Shown here in pieces: positions 33,600 to 42,374 of a DNA stretch of 64,000 bases (positions are counted from its first letter, which is position 1; every line of letters starts with the position of its first letter). Position numbers and translations under genes: made by a program. The notes below the pieces were generated by a model that saw only the letters and a program-made list of their open reading frames with translations, did no database searches and had not been told where the DNA came from. Source of the stretch: Bradyrhizobiaceae bacterium Ga0074131 (lineage in GTDB: Bacteria; Pseudomonadota; Alphaproteobacteria; Rhizobiales; Xanthobacteraceae); NCBI GenBank assembly GCA_001464035.1, contig LNEC01000004.1, forward strand, positions 1 through 64,000. The letters run 5' to 3'.

Positions 33600-33845
33600 A
33601 TGAACATCGCTCGTGTCGTCGGCGCCGCAGTCATGCTGCTTTCGGGCAGCGCCGCGGCGCAGGATGGAGGCAAGGTTATTCAAAAGACCACGATCAATCT
33701 GGGGACGGCGACGCCGGGCGGCGGCTTTCCGGCCTATGGCAATGCCTTTGCCGAAATCATGAACGCGGCCGACCCGACGCTGTGGGAAAGGGCTGAGGTG
33801 AGGGGTTACGGTCTGTCGCTAGTACTGGCTATGCAAGATCAGTGA
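33600..33845 (+). pseudogene. Truncated TAXI-family TRAP binding protein
   Basis: Starts at ATG 33600 (GGGGG upstream) with a signal peptide (IARVVGAAVMLLSGSAAAQD). The mature start TTINLGTATPGGGFPAYGNA matches TAXI/ABC solute receptors, but similarity stops after about residue 60 (NAADPTL). The frame then runs into repeat-like DNA and ends at 33845, far short of about 320 residues. It is a 5' gene remnant left by a deletion at the repeat. Confidence 0.65.
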
Positions 33846-33860
33846 GTCGCGTGCTGCCGA

Positions 33861-33966
33861 TGCTTCGAGACGCTCGCGCCGCTCGCTCCTCAGCATGAGG
33901 TTGTTGTGTTTCAACAAGTTAACCTCATCCTGAGGAGGCCACGGAAGTGGCCGTCTCGAAGGATGG
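33861..33966. repeat. Large imperfect palindromic repeat
   Basis: TCGAGACG near 33862 pairs with CGTCTCGA near 33956. Inside, CTCCTCAGCATGAGGTT pairs with AACCTCATCCTGAGGAG with one mismatch. This is a dispersed intergenic palindrome type familiar from Bradyrhizobium. Confidence 0.65.
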
Positions 33967-34005
33967 ACAGCAGTACAGATCCATGATTCCAGGTACTAGG
34001 CCATA

Positions 34006-34054
34006 ACCCCTCACCCGACGCTTCGCGTCGACCTCTCCCAAAGGAGAGGTGAAG
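34006..34054. repeat. CCTCTCCC/GGAGAGG dispersed repeat
   Basis: CCCTCACCCGACGC, GCGTCGACC and CTCTCCCAAAGGAGAG form nested small palindromes just after the convergent gene end. This is a common intergenic element in rhizobial genomes and may act as a terminator for the minus-strand gene ending at 34059. Confidence 0.5.
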
Positions 34055-34058
34055 CATG

Positions 34059-35276
34059 TCATTTCTTCACCAGCGAGCACGCCGGGTCGGGCGGGCCGAA
34101 CGCCTCGTCGCCGGAAATCTTCGCCAGAATCTTGTAATAGTCCCACGGATATTTCGACTCTTCCGGCTTCTTGACCTCGACCAGCCAGAGGTCGTGCACC
34201 ATCAGATTGTCCTCGCGCAGTTTGCCGTTGCGGGAAAAGAAATCCTCGATCGGCTTCTCGCGCATCTTCGCCGCCACCTTGAGCGGCTCGTCGGTGCCGC
34301 TCTCCTTGATGGCGTTGAGGTAGGACATCACGGACGAGTAGACGCCGGCCTGCCACATCGTCGGCATCCGGTTCATCTTGGCGAAGAACCGCTTCGACCA
34401 TTCGCGGGTCTTGTCGTCCATGTCCCAGTAGAACGACGTCGTCAGCAGCAGGCCCTGCGCGGCGGGAAGGCCGAGCGAGTGAATGTCGGTGATCAGCGCC
34501 AGCAACGCCGCCATCTGCTGGCCGCCCTTGAGCACGCCGAACTCGGCGGCGGTCTTGATCTCGTTCATGTTGTTTGGCGGCCCGGCGGCGATGCCGATGA
34601 TCTTGGCTTTGGAAGCCTGCGCCTGCAGCACGAAGGAAGAGAGATCCGGCGTCGCCAGCGGCGGGCGTACCGATCCCAGCACCTTGCCGCCGTTGGCGAC
34701 GACGACGGCCGAGGCGTCGCGTTCCAGCGAGTGCCCGAAGGCGTAATCGTCGGTGATGAAGAACCAGCTGTCGCCGCCGCGCTTCACCACCGCCTGCGCG
34801 GTGCCGACCGCGAGCGCGCGGGTGTCGAACACCCACTGCATCGCGTAGGGCGAGCAGAATTTGCCGTGGAAGTCGGCGGTGCCGGTGGAGTGAACGATCA
34901 GCAGCTTCTTCTTTTCGGTGGCGACGTTCTGCACCGCCAGTCCCACGGCCGACACCGGCACGTCCACGATCAGGTCGATCTGCTCGGTGTCATACCAGCG
35001 CCGCGCAATGCCGGCGCCGATATCCGCTTTCAATTGATGGTCGCCGGAAATCACCGTGACCGGCTTGCCCAGCACCTTGCCGCCGAAATCGTCGACCGCC
35101 ATCTGCGCTGCGGTGACGGAGCCCTGGCCGGTCGGCGTCGACGCCGGTCCGTTCATGTCGGTGAGCACGCCGATCTTGACCACGTCGTCCGACAGCTGCG
35201 CCCGCGCGGCGGGGGGCGCCGCCGACATCGCACCTGCGAACGCGGCAAGCATCAATATCGTTCTTGCTGAAATCAC
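34059..35276 (-). CDS. Branched-chain amino acid-type ABC substrate-binding protein
   Basis: 405 residues from GTG 35276, chosen because GGGAG lies 9 bases upstream and a clean signal peptide follows (ISARTILMLAAFAGAMSAAPPAARAQ). Upstream in-frame sequence to 35492 lacks this. The mature protein is a type 1 periplasmic-binding fold (IGVLTDMNGPAS, GRRWYDTEQIDLIVD-like core, VHSTGTADFHGKFC, WFFITDDYAFGHSLE). No permease or ATPase genes adjoin, so it is an orphan receptor. The ligand is not predictable. Confidence 0.88.
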   Translation of the reverse strand: MISARTILMLAAFAGAMSAAPPAARAQLSDDVVKIGVLTDMNGPASTPTGQGSVTAAQMAVDDFGGKVLGKPVTVISGDHQLKADIGAGIARRWYDTEQIDLIVDVPVSAVGLAVQNVATEKKKLLIVHSTGTADFHGKFCSPYAMQWVFDTRALAVGTAQAVVKRGGDSWFFITDDYAFGHSLERDASAVVVANGGKVLGSVRPPLATPDLSSFVLQAQASKAKIIGIAAGPPNNMNEIKTAAEFGVLKGGQQMAALLALITDIHSLGLPAAQGLLLTTSFYWDMDDKTREWSKRFFAKMNRMPTMWQAGVYSSVMSYLNAIKESGTDEPLKVAAKMREKPIEDFFSRNGKLREDNLMVHDLWLVEVKKPEESKYPWDYYKILAKISGDEAFGPPDPACSLVKK

Positions 35277-35543
35277 GCTGGTTCTCCCATGTCCGTCGGC
35301 GCATTGGCCGCATGGCGTAGCGGCGGCTCGATAGCGCCAGTTGGTCTCATTTGCAACCATGGGAGGGGCAGCGTCAATGCGGGGCGTCGCCCACGCGGCG
35401 AAGCGGATCTGACCTGCCGGTGCGACGTCGTAACCGGTGAGTTCCGTCGCCCGCTGTTTCATCCGCTTCGTACATGTTCTACTTTTGTTCAATCATTTGA
35501 CATCAGCGGAGTCTATGCGGAACAAAGATGATAAGGGGGAGCG

Positions 35544-36236
35544 ATGTCCGACCAGTACAGCGCCTGGCAACTGATCCTCAACGGCGATGCAGCGCTGTTT
35601 GCCATCGTGCGGCTTTCGCTGGCCGTCAGCCTGTCCGCGGTGGCGCTGGCCGCCCTCATCGGCATGCCGCTCGGAGCGCTGCTCGCACTGGCCCGCTTTC
35701 CCGGACGTTCGGTTCTGGTGGTGCTGCTCAATGCCCTGATGGGGCTGCCACCGGTCGTGGTCGGGCTCGCGGTCTATCTGCTGCTGTCGCGATCCGGCCC
35801 GCTGGGGGCGATGGGCATCCTGTTCACGCCGACGGCGATGGTGATCGCCCAGACCATCCTGATCGTACCGATCATCGCCGCGCTGACGCGCCAGACCATC
35901 GAGGATCTCTGGGCCGAGTATCGCGACGAACTGACCGCGATGGACGTCAGCCAGACCGGCCGCATGGTCACCTTGTTGTGGGACGCGCGCTTCAGCCTGC
36001 TCACCGCGCTATTGGCGGGTTTCGGGCGGGCCGCCGCCGAAGTCGGCGCGGTCATGATCGTCGGCGGCAATATCGACGGCTTTACCCGCACCATGACCAC
36101 GGCGGTGGCGCTGGAAACCTCCAAGGGCAACCTGCCGCTGGCGCTGGGACTGGGACTGGTGCTGGTCGCGATCGTGCTGGCGATCAACGCCGCCGCATGG
36201 GGAACGCGCGTCTGGTCCGAACGGCAGGTGGGGTGA
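35544..36236 (+). CDS. tupB: Tungstate/molybdate-type ABC transporter permease
   Basis: 230 residues, with AAGGGGGAG just before ATG 35544. About five membrane spans, and the cytoplasmic coupling motif of the family (EYRDELTAMDVSQTGRMVTL, then GFGRAAAEVGAVMIVGGNI at about 160-178). First gene of a permease-ATPase-receptor operon; the ATPase starts 2 bp after its stop. The TupB assignment follows from the adjacent TupA-like receptor. Confidence 0.85.
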   Translation: MSDQYSAWQLILNGDAALFAIVRLSLAVSLSAVALAALIGMPLGALLALARFPGRSVLVVLLNALMGLPPVVVGLAVYLLLSRSGPLGAMGILFTPTAMVIAQTILIVPIIAALTRQTIEDLWAEYRDELTAMDVSQTGRMVTLLWDARFSLLTALLAGFGRAAAEVGAVMIVGGNIDGFTRTMTTAVALETSKGNLPLALGLGLVLVAIVLAINAAAWGTRVWSERQVG

Positions 36237-36238
36237 CG

Positions 36239-36961
36239 ATGCGCGCACCAACCAGCGACCTTCCCCTGGTTCTCGACGGCATCTCGCTGCAGGCCGGCGC
36301 CACTACCATCCTCGACCGGTTGAACCTGACGATTGCGCCGGGCCCGCCGACGCTGATCGTCGGGCCGAACGGAGCGGGCAAGAGCACCCTGCTGCGGGTC
36401 ATGATGGGGCTCGCTTCGCCCACGGCCGGCCGCGTCAGCTGGGGCGGCCGGACCGCGAGTCCGCCGCTGCGGCGCGCCATCGTGTTTCAACGCCCGGTGA
36501 TGTTGCGCCGAACCGTCGCCGCCAACGTCGCCTATGCGCTGGCGCAGGCCGGCACGCCGCGCAGGCAGCGCGCGGAGCGTGTCGCCGCATTGCTGGAACG
36601 CGTCGGGCTCCCGGACCTCGCGCAACGCCCGGCGCGAAAACTTTCTGGCGGCGAACAGCAGCGGCTGGCGCTGGCCCGCGCGCTGGCGCGCGATCCCGAA
36701 ATCCTGCTGCTCGACGAGCCCACCGCCAGCCTCGATCCCGCCGCGACCCGCGGCGTCGAGGAGATCGTGCTGATGGCGGCGCAGTCCGGCATCAAGATCG
36801 TGATGGCCTCGCACGATCTCGGCCAGGTCCGCCGGCTCGCCGGCGAGGTGATGTTCATGGTGCGCGGTTGCTTGCGCGAGCGCGCTGCCGCCGCTGATTT
36901 TCTCGACCACCCGACCACCCCGGAAGCCGCCGCCTTCCTGCGCGGCGATCTCGTGATCTGA
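36239..36961 (+). CDS. tupC: Tungstate-type ABC transporter ATPase
   Basis: 240 residues from ATG 36239. Walker A GPNGAGKST (about 42-50), Q-loop FQRP, signature LSGGEQQRLALARAL (about 136-150), Walker B LLLDEPTA (about 158-165), switch His in ASHDL. Single nucleotide-binding domain without the C-terminal TOBE domain of ModC, consistent with TupC. It energises the permease encoded just before it. Confidence 0.87.
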   Translation: MRAPTSDLPLVLDGISLQAGATTILDRLNLTIAPGPPTLIVGPNGAGKSTLLRVMMGLASPTAGRVSWGGRTASPPLRRAIVFQRPVMLRRTVAANVAYALAQAGTPRRQRAERVAALLERVGLPDLAQRPARKLSGGEQQRLALARALARDPEILLLDEPTASLDPAATRGVEEIVLMAAQSGIKIVMASHDLGQVRRLAGEVMFMVRGCLRERAAAADFLDHPTTPEAAAFLRGDLVI

Positions 36962-36983
36962 TCTGCGGCAACAGGAGAACCCC

Positions 36984-37817
36984 ATGGCGTTTCGCCTTGT
37001 ATCGCTTGCGTCAGCATTCGCATTCGGCGTTCTCGCCGGTCTCGCGCCGGCAAGCGCGCAGGATCGCTCCATCGTGGTGGCGTCGACCACCTCGACCCAG
37101 GATTCCGGGCTGTTTGGCCATCTGCTGCCGCTGTTCAAGGCCAGGACCAATATCGAGGTGAAGGTGATCGCGCAGGGCACCGGCCAGGCGCTCGACACCG
37201 CGCGGCGCGGCGATGCCGACGTGGTGTTCGTGCACGCCAGATCGCAGGAGGAAAAATTCGTGACCGACGGGTTTGGCGTGAAGCGGTTTGACGTGATGTA
37301 CAATGATTTCGTGCTGATCGGACCGAAAGGCGATCCCGCCGGCGTCAAGGGCAAGGATATCGAGACGGCACTGAGAGCGATCCAGGCGAAAGCTGCGCCG
37401 TTCGTCTCGCGCGGGGACAAGTCAGGCACCCATTCCGCCGAACTGGCGCTGTGGAAGCAGGCCGGCATCGATATCGCAGCGGCGAAAGGCCCGTGGTATC
37501 GCGAGATCGGGCAGGGCATGGGCCCGGCGCTCAATACCGCTGGCGCGATGAACGGCTATGTGCTGGCCGACCGCGGCACCTGGATATCGTTCAGGAACCG
37601 CGGTGAGCTTGAGATCGCAGTCGAGGGCGACAAGCGGCTGTTCAACCAATACGGCGTCATCCTGGTGAACCCCGAAAAGTTTCCCTCGGTAAAGAAGGAA
37701 TTCGGCCAGATCTTCATCGACTGGCTGGTCTCGGCGGAAGGCCAGGCCGCGATCGCGGCCTACAAGATCGACGGCCAGCAGCTGTTCTTCCCCAATGCGG
37801 AGAAGAAGGCGAGTTGA
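36984..37817 (+). CDS. tupA: Tungstate-binding periplasmic protein
   Basis: 277 residues, GGAG upstream of ATG 36984. Signal peptide MAFRLVSLASAFAFGVLAGL, cut near ASAQ-DRS. The TupA motif TTSTQDSGLF (about 34-43) and RRGDADVVFVHARSQEE follow, with RGDKSGTHSAE at about 143; these are oxyanion-ligand regions of TupA/WtpA-type proteins. High tungstate affinity is known for the family. It lies immediately before two MoeA-like genes and upstream of a formate dehydrogenase cluster, so it should supply Mo/W for the cofactor. Confidence 0.87.
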   Translation: MAFRLVSLASAFAFGVLAGLAPASAQDRSIVVASTTSTQDSGLFGHLLPLFKARTNIEVKVIAQGTGQALDTARRGDADVVFVHARSQEEKFVTDGFGVKRFDVMYNDFVLIGPKGDPAGVKGKDIETALRAIQAKAAPFVSRGDKSGTHSAELALWKQAGIDIAAAKGPWYREIGQGMGPALNTAGAMNGYVLADRGTWISFRNRGELEIAVEGDKRLFNQYGVILVNPEKFPSVKKEFGQIFIDWLVSAEGQAAIAAYKIDGQQLFFPNAEKKAS

Positions 37818-38950
37818 CCGATCTCCCCTCCATGACTTCGCCCCAACATCTTCCCGCTTCGCTCACCTCGCTCGACGTCGCGCTTGCCGCGGTGCTCGAA
37901 GGCCTCGCGCCGGTCGCGCCGGTTGAGCTTCCGCTCGCCGACGCCCTTGGTTGTATCGCTGCCGACATGCCGGCGCTCAAAGCCCATCCGCCACACGATA
38001 TAGCCGCTGCGGATGGCTGGGCGCTACGCTCCAACGATCTCGTCGGCGCGTCGTCCTATTCGCCGCTGTCGCTCACGACATTGCCGGTCTGGGTCGAAGC
38101 CGGTGATCGCATGCCGGAGGGCTGCGACTGCGTGCTCGATTCCGATTCCCTCGATCGGACGGGACCCTTGGTCCAGGTGCTGGCGGAGGCAATACCAGGG
38201 CAGGGCGTTCGCCGGGCAGGTGGCGACATCGCCGAGGGAACCGCCGTTGTCGAGGCCGGGCGGCGCGTGCAGCCGCGCGGTCTCCTGATCGCGCGCGCGG
38301 CGGGAATGGAGCGTTTGAAGGTTCGCCGGCCGCGCGTCTGCGTCGTCAATGTTCCCGCGGCCGGAGCGGCGGTGACAGCGCGGTGGATCGCGGAGAGCGC
38401 CCGCAAGGCGGGCGCCGATGTCGCCTGCGTCGAGGCTGCGGCGCGCGATGCGGGCTCCATTGCAGGAGCGATCGATGCCGAAGGTTACGAACTGCTGCTC
38501 ACGATCGGCGGCAGCGGCGTCGGTCGCACCGACGCGACCGTGAGGGCGCTCGCGCAGCGCGGTGAGGTGATCGCGCACGGCATCGCCATGCAGCCCGGCC
38601 GCACCACCGCGGTCGGCCGGATCGGCAAGATTCCGGTCATTGCGCTGCAGGGTGCGCCGGATCAGGCGTTCGCGGCGTGGTGGACGCTGGCGCTTCCGGC
38701 TCTGGACCTTCTATCGGGCCGCCGGTCACGCAAATCGCTCAACTTGCCGCTGGCGCGCAAGATCGCCTCCGGCGTCGGCATCGCCGAGATCGCGCTGCTG
38801 CGGCGACAGCAGGGCGCCTGGGTCACGCTGGCGGTCGGCGATCTCACGCTCGATGCGATCGCCCGCGCCGAAGCATGGCTCGCCGTACCCGGCGGCGCCG
38901 AAGGTTTTGCTGCGGGCGCGCCGGTCGATGGCTATATGCTGCGGGAATGA
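37814..38950 (+). CDS. Divergent MoeA-like molybdopterin-binding protein
   Basis: 378 residues from TTG 37814, which overlaps the tupA stop by 4 bp; ATG 37832 is the alternative. MoeA domain order is kept but motifs are degenerate: DGWALRSND (about 64-72), then the MoCF domain with LLTIGGSGVGRTDATV (about 233-248) and AMQPGRTTAVG. The usual GGVSxGxxD loop is changed. It may be a regulatory or W/Mo-discriminating paralogue. It is co-transcribed with tupBCA and the MoeA-PBP gene. Confidence 0.75.
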   Translation: MTDLPSMTSPQHLPASLTSLDVALAAVLEGLAPVAPVELPLADALGCIAADMPALKAHPPHDIAAADGWALRSNDLVGASSYSPLSLTTLPVWVEAGDRMPEGCDCVLDSDSLDRTGPLVQVLAEAIPGQGVRRAGGDIAEGTAVVEAGRRVQPRGLLIARAAGMERLKVRRPRVCVVNVPAAGAAVTARWIAESARKAGADVACVEAAARDAGSIAGAIDAEGYELLLTIGGSGVGRTDATVRALAQRGEVIAHGIAMQPGRTTAVGRIGKIPVIALQGAPDQAFAAWWTLALPALDLLSGRRSRKSLNLPLARKIASGVGIAEIALLRRQQGAWVTLAVGDLTLDAIARAEAWLAVPGGAEGFAAGAPVDGYMLRE

Positions 38951-38963
38951 TAAGAGCTTCGGC

Positions 38964-40913
38964 ATGACCAATACGCAACAGCCAAGAACCCGCGAGGACG
39001 TCGAGCAGGACCAGTTCCTGACCGTCCTGTCGCGCGAAGAGGCGCTGAAACGCTTCGAAGCCGCGTTGTTCCCGCGCCCTGTTCCCGCCGAACAACGGCG
39101 GCTCGCGGACGCGCTCGGCTGCGCGCTGGCACAGGATATCGTGGCGCCGATCGATGTGCCGCCGTTCGACCGTTCCAATGTCGACGGTTTTGCCGTTCGC
39201 TCCGCCGATCTGGCTTCTTCTGGTGAGGCGACGCCGGTTCGCCTGATGCTCAACGACGAAGTGATCGCTTGCGGCGTCGCGCCTGCGCGTCCGGTGCTGT
39301 CGGGCACGGCCACCTCGATTGCGACCGGCGGCCCGGTGCCGCGCGGCGCCGACGCCATCATCATGGTCGAGCACACCCAGCCCGCCGAGCTTCGCGCGAT
39401 CGAAATCCGCCGCGCCGCCTCGCCGGGGCAATTCGTGTCCTATGCCGGCTCCGACATCGCGCGCGGCGAGCATCTGCTGCGCGCGGGCACCGTGATAGGC
39501 TCGCGCGAGATCGGCATGCTGGCGGCCTGCGGCATCGCGCAGGTGTCGGTCGCGCGCCGGCCGCGCGTGGCCGTCATTTCCACCGGCGACGAGTTGATGC
39601 AGCCGGGCTTGGCGTTGCGCCCGGCCGCGATCTACGACACCAACGGCGCCATCGTCACCGCGGCGGTCCGTGAGAACGGCGGCGAAGCGGTGTTTCTCGG
39701 CGCGATCGCCGATGACGAAGCCAGCCTCGAAGCCGCAATGCGCGAAGCGCTTGAATCCAGCGACATGCTGGTGCTGTCCGGCGGCACCTCGAAGGGCGCC
39801 GGCGACCTGTCGCATCGCATCATCGCACGGCTGGGAAAGCCCGGCATTATCGCCCATGGCATAGCCTTGAAGCCCGGAAAACCGCTGTGCCTCGCGGCCT
39901 GCGACGGCAAGCCGGTGGTGATCCTGCCGGGATTTCCGACCTCGGCGATGTTCACCTTCCACGACATGATCGTGCCGGTGCTGCGCCGTATGGCCGGCCT
40001 GCCGCCGCGCTCCGATGCCAAGGTCACCGCAAGAGTTCCGGTGCGGATCGCCAGCGAAATCGGCCGCACCGAATTCGTCATGGTCTCGCTGGTCGAAGGC
40101 GACGGCGGCCTGATCGCCTATCCCTCCGGCAAGGGTTCCGGCGCGATCACCTCTTTCGCGCAGGCCGACGGATTCCTGAAGATCGATGCGCTGGCCGATC
40201 AGATGCCGGCCGGTACGGAGGCCGAAGTCACGCTGTTCACGCCGCATGTGCGGGTGCCGGATCTCGTCATCGTCGGCAGCCACTGCACCGGACTCGATCT
40301 CGTCACCGCGCAGCTTTCGCGCGCGGGCCTCGTCGTGCGTTCGATCGCGGTCGGCAGTCTCGGCGGCCTGGCGGCGGCGCGGCGCGGCGAATGCGATCTG
40401 GCGCCGATCCATCTGTTCGATGAAACGACCGAGAGCTACAACGCGCCGTTCCTGATGGCCGGTCTCGAACTGGTGCCGGGCTGGCGTCGGATGCAGGGCA
40501 TCGTGTTTCGCGCCGGCGATGCGCGTTTCGAGGGATTGAGCGCGCAGGACGCGGTGCGCGCCGCGCTCGCCGACCCCGCTTGCATCATGGTCAACCGCAA
40601 CCAGGGCGCCGGCACCCGCATCCTGATCGACCGGTTGCTCGGCGAGGCGCGCCCGGATGGCTACTGGAATCAGCCGCGTTCCCATAACGCGGTCGCCGCC
40701 GCCGTGGCGCAGCACCGCGCCGACTGGGGCATGACGATCGCGCCGGTCGCCGATGCCGCGGGCCTCGGCTTCATTGCGTTCGCCGAAGAGCATTATGACT
40801 TGGCATTGGTGACCGCGCGCAAGCAGCGCCCGGCGGTGCGGGCGTTTCTGGCGGCGCTGGCGTCGGAGGAAGGGCGCGCGGCGCTGACGCGAGCGGGGTT
40901 TCGCCCGGCGTGA
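38964..40913 (+). CDS. MoeA fused to a periplasmic-binding-like (molybdate/substrate) domain
   Basis: 649 residues from ATG 38964. The N-terminal about 420 residues form a full MoeA: DRSNVDGFAVRSADL, VISTGDEL, LVLSGGTSKGAGDLS, GIALKPGKPL and ILPGFPTSAM. The C-terminal about 220 residues (VIVGSHCTGLDLVTAQLSRA ... VNRNQGAGTRILIDRLLG ... WGMTIAPVADAAGLGF) form a PBP-like domain found in ModE/LysR-type molybdate sensors. The fusion could channel or sense the oxyanion during insertion into molybdopterin. It is cytoplasmic, with no signal peptide. Confidence 0.85.
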   Translation: MTNTQQPRTREDVEQDQFLTVLSREEALKRFEAALFPRPVPAEQRRLADALGCALAQDIVAPIDVPPFDRSNVDGFAVRSADLASSGEATPVRLMLNDEVIACGVAPARPVLSGTATSIATGGPVPRGADAIIMVEHTQPAELRAIEIRRAASPGQFVSYAGSDIARGEHLLRAGTVIGSREIGMLAACGIAQVSVARRPRVAVISTGDELMQPGLALRPAAIYDTNGAIVTAAVRENGGEAVFLGAIADDEASLEAAMREALESSDMLVLSGGTSKGAGDLSHRIIARLGKPGIIAHGIALKPGKPLCLAACDGKPVVILPGFPTSAMFTFHDMIVPVLRRMAGLPPRSDAKVTARVPVRIASEIGRTEFVMVSLVEGDGGLIAYPSGKGSGAITSFAQADGFLKIDALADQMPAGTEAEVTLFTPHVRVPDLVIVGSHCTGLDLVTAQLSRAGLVVRSIAVGSLGGLAAARRGECDLAPIHLFDETTESYNAPFLMAGLELVPGWRRMQGIVFRAGDARFEGLSAQDAVRAALADPACIMVNRNQGAGTRILIDRLLGEARPDGYWNQPRSHNAVAAAVAQHRADWGMTIAPVADAAGLGFIAFAEEHYDLALVTARKQRPAVRAFLAALASEEGRAALTRAGFRPA

Positions 40914-40944
40914 CCTCCCATGGGTGAGCAGCGCGTCGTCCTCT

Positions 40945-40982
40945 CAACGTCATTGCTTCGTCGCTACGCTCCTCGCAACGAC
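40945..40982. repeat. Dispersed palindromic repeat
   Basis: CGTCATTGCTTCGTCGCTACGCTCCTCGCAACGACG can fold on itself. The CGTTGCGAGGAGCG...AAGCAATGACG type is spread through Bradyrhizobium intergenic regions. It lies between convergent genes and may terminate both. Confidence 0.5.
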
Positions 40983-40991
40983 GGGACCGGC

Positions 40992-41729
40992 TCAAACGAA
41001 CGTCATGCCGCCGTTCAGCATGATCGTCTGCCCGGTCATGTAATCGTTGCCGAGCACCATCAGCACCGCCTGCGCCACCTCGTCCGGCTGCCCCAACCGG
41101 CCCAGCGGGATGCGTGCCGCCAGCTCAGGCCGGCCGCGCATCATGTCGGTCTCGATCAGCGACGGCGCCACCGCGTTGACCGTGATGCCCTCCTTGACCA
41201 GCCGCGCCGCATAGCCGCGCGTCAGTCCCTCCATGCCGGCCTTCGACGCATTGTAGTGCACGCCGATCGCGCCGGCGCCGCGCGCGGCGCCGGAGGAGAT
41301 GTTGACGACGCGGCCCCATTGCTTCGAACGCATCGCCGGCAGCACGGCCTGGGTGCAAAGAAAGGCCGATTTGAGGTTGACCGTGATGGTGGCATCGAAC
41401 TCGGCTTCGGTCAGTTCATCGATGCCGCGCACGATCGCGATGCCGGCATTGTTGACGAGAATGTCGATCGGGCCGAGCGCGAAGGCGGCGTGATCGACCA
41501 TCTCGGCGACGGCCGCGGCCTGTGACACGTCGGCGGCGACCGCGACGGCGCGGCCGCCCTTGCTCTTGATGCCGGCCACCACCGCGTCGGCTTTCGCCGC
41601 GCGCTCCAGGTAATTGACGGCGACGGCGGCGCCGGCCTCGGCCAGCGCCATCGCAATCGCGGCCCCAATGCCGCGCGAGCCGCCCGTCACCAGCGCAACG
41701 TGTCCATTCAGATCCGGCTTGATGGTCAT
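40992..41729 (-). CDS. SDR-family oxidoreductase
   Basis: 245 residues, a classical short-chain dehydrogenase: the NAD(P) motif TGGSRGIG (about 15-22), NNAG (about 91-94), catalytic Ser in NISSG, and Y-x-x-x-K in YNASKAG (about 157). The C-terminal GQTIMLNGGMTFV resembles 3-oxoacyl-ACP reductases. It follows mobA by 18 bp and fdhD in the same direction. The substrate is unknown and its link to cofactor synthesis is only positional. Confidence 0.88.
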   Translation of the reverse strand: MTIKPDLNGHVALVTGGSRGIGAAIAMALAEAGAAVAVNYLERAAKADAVVAGIKSKGGRAVAVAADVSQAAAVAEMVDHAAFALGPIDILVNNAGIAIVRGIDELTEAEFDATITVNLKSAFLCTQAVLPAMRSKQWGRVVNISSGAARGAGAIGVHYNASKAGMEGLTRGYAARLVKEGITVNAVAPSLIETDMMRGRPELAARIPLGRLGQPDEVAQAVLMVLGNDYMTGQTIMLNGGMTFV

Positions 41730-41747
41730 GATCGAAGTCCCCGCTGG

Positions 41748-42374
41748 TCAGCTCCCGTCCAGCGCCGCCAGCCGCTCGGCCGCGGCAATGTCGTCGATGG
41801 TGTTGGCGTTGAAGAAGGGATCGAGTTCGTCGACCGGCCATTCCACCGTCGCGAGCCTGTAGCGCGCGGTCCAGCGGTCGATCTTGCGGATGTCTTCCAC
41901 CACCAGCGCGTGGCGAAGTTCTTCGCGCAAGGCCACGCTCCATAATCCGATCACCGGATGCGACTGGCCGTCGGAGGCCGCCACCGCGAGCTGCGCGTCC
42001 TCCGCGATTCGCGCGGCATGCAGGCGCGCGACCAGGTCGCGCGGCAGGAACGGACAATCCGCCGCCGCGCTCAATACCCAATGAACGTCAGGACGGCTGG
42101 CCGCCGCCCAGTCGAGTGCGGCCAAAATGCCGGCGAGCGGCCCGGGAAAATCGGCTACGCCGTCCGGGATCACCGGTAGCCCGAAACTGGCGAACCGCGC
42201 CGGGTCGCCATTGGCGTTGAGGATCAGCCCGTCGCATTGCGGCGCAAGCCGCGCGATCACGCGATCCAGAATCGTCCGGCCGCCGATCTGGCGCATCGGC
42301 TTGTCGCCGCCGCCCATCCGGCGCGCCAGGCCGCCGGCCAGCAGCACGCCGGGGGTCTCAATCCTCACGCTCAC
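41748..42374 (-). CDS. mobA: Molybdenum cofactor guanylyltransferase MobA
   Basis: 208 residues. The nucleotidyltransferase signature [19 protein letters not shown] (about 9-27) binds GTP; a DCPFLP motif (about 99) supplies the metal ligand. MobA attaches GMP to Mo-molybdopterin to give MGD, needed by formate dehydrogenase. It overlaps the end of fdhD by 17 bp. Confidence 0.92.
   Translation of the reverse strand: MSVRIETPGVLLAGGLARRMGGGDKPMRQIGGRTILDRVIARLAPQCDGLILNANGDPARFASFGLPVIPDGVADFPGPLAGILAALDWAAASRPDVHWVLSAAADCPFLPRDLVARLHAARIAEDAQLAVAASDGQSHPVIGLWSVALREELRHALVVEDIRKIDRWTARYRLATVEWPVDELDPFFNANTIDDIAAAERLAALDGS

Noticed and set aside
32749..33603. Long plus-strand frame opposite the Bug-type protein
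   Set aside because: It is Arg/His/Gly rich and antisense to a clear secreted binding protein.
38844..40793. 649-residue minus-strand frame opposite MoeA-PBP
   Set aside because: High-GC codon bias opens antisense frames; the composition is Arg/His/Gln rich and the plus strand has complete MoeA motifs.
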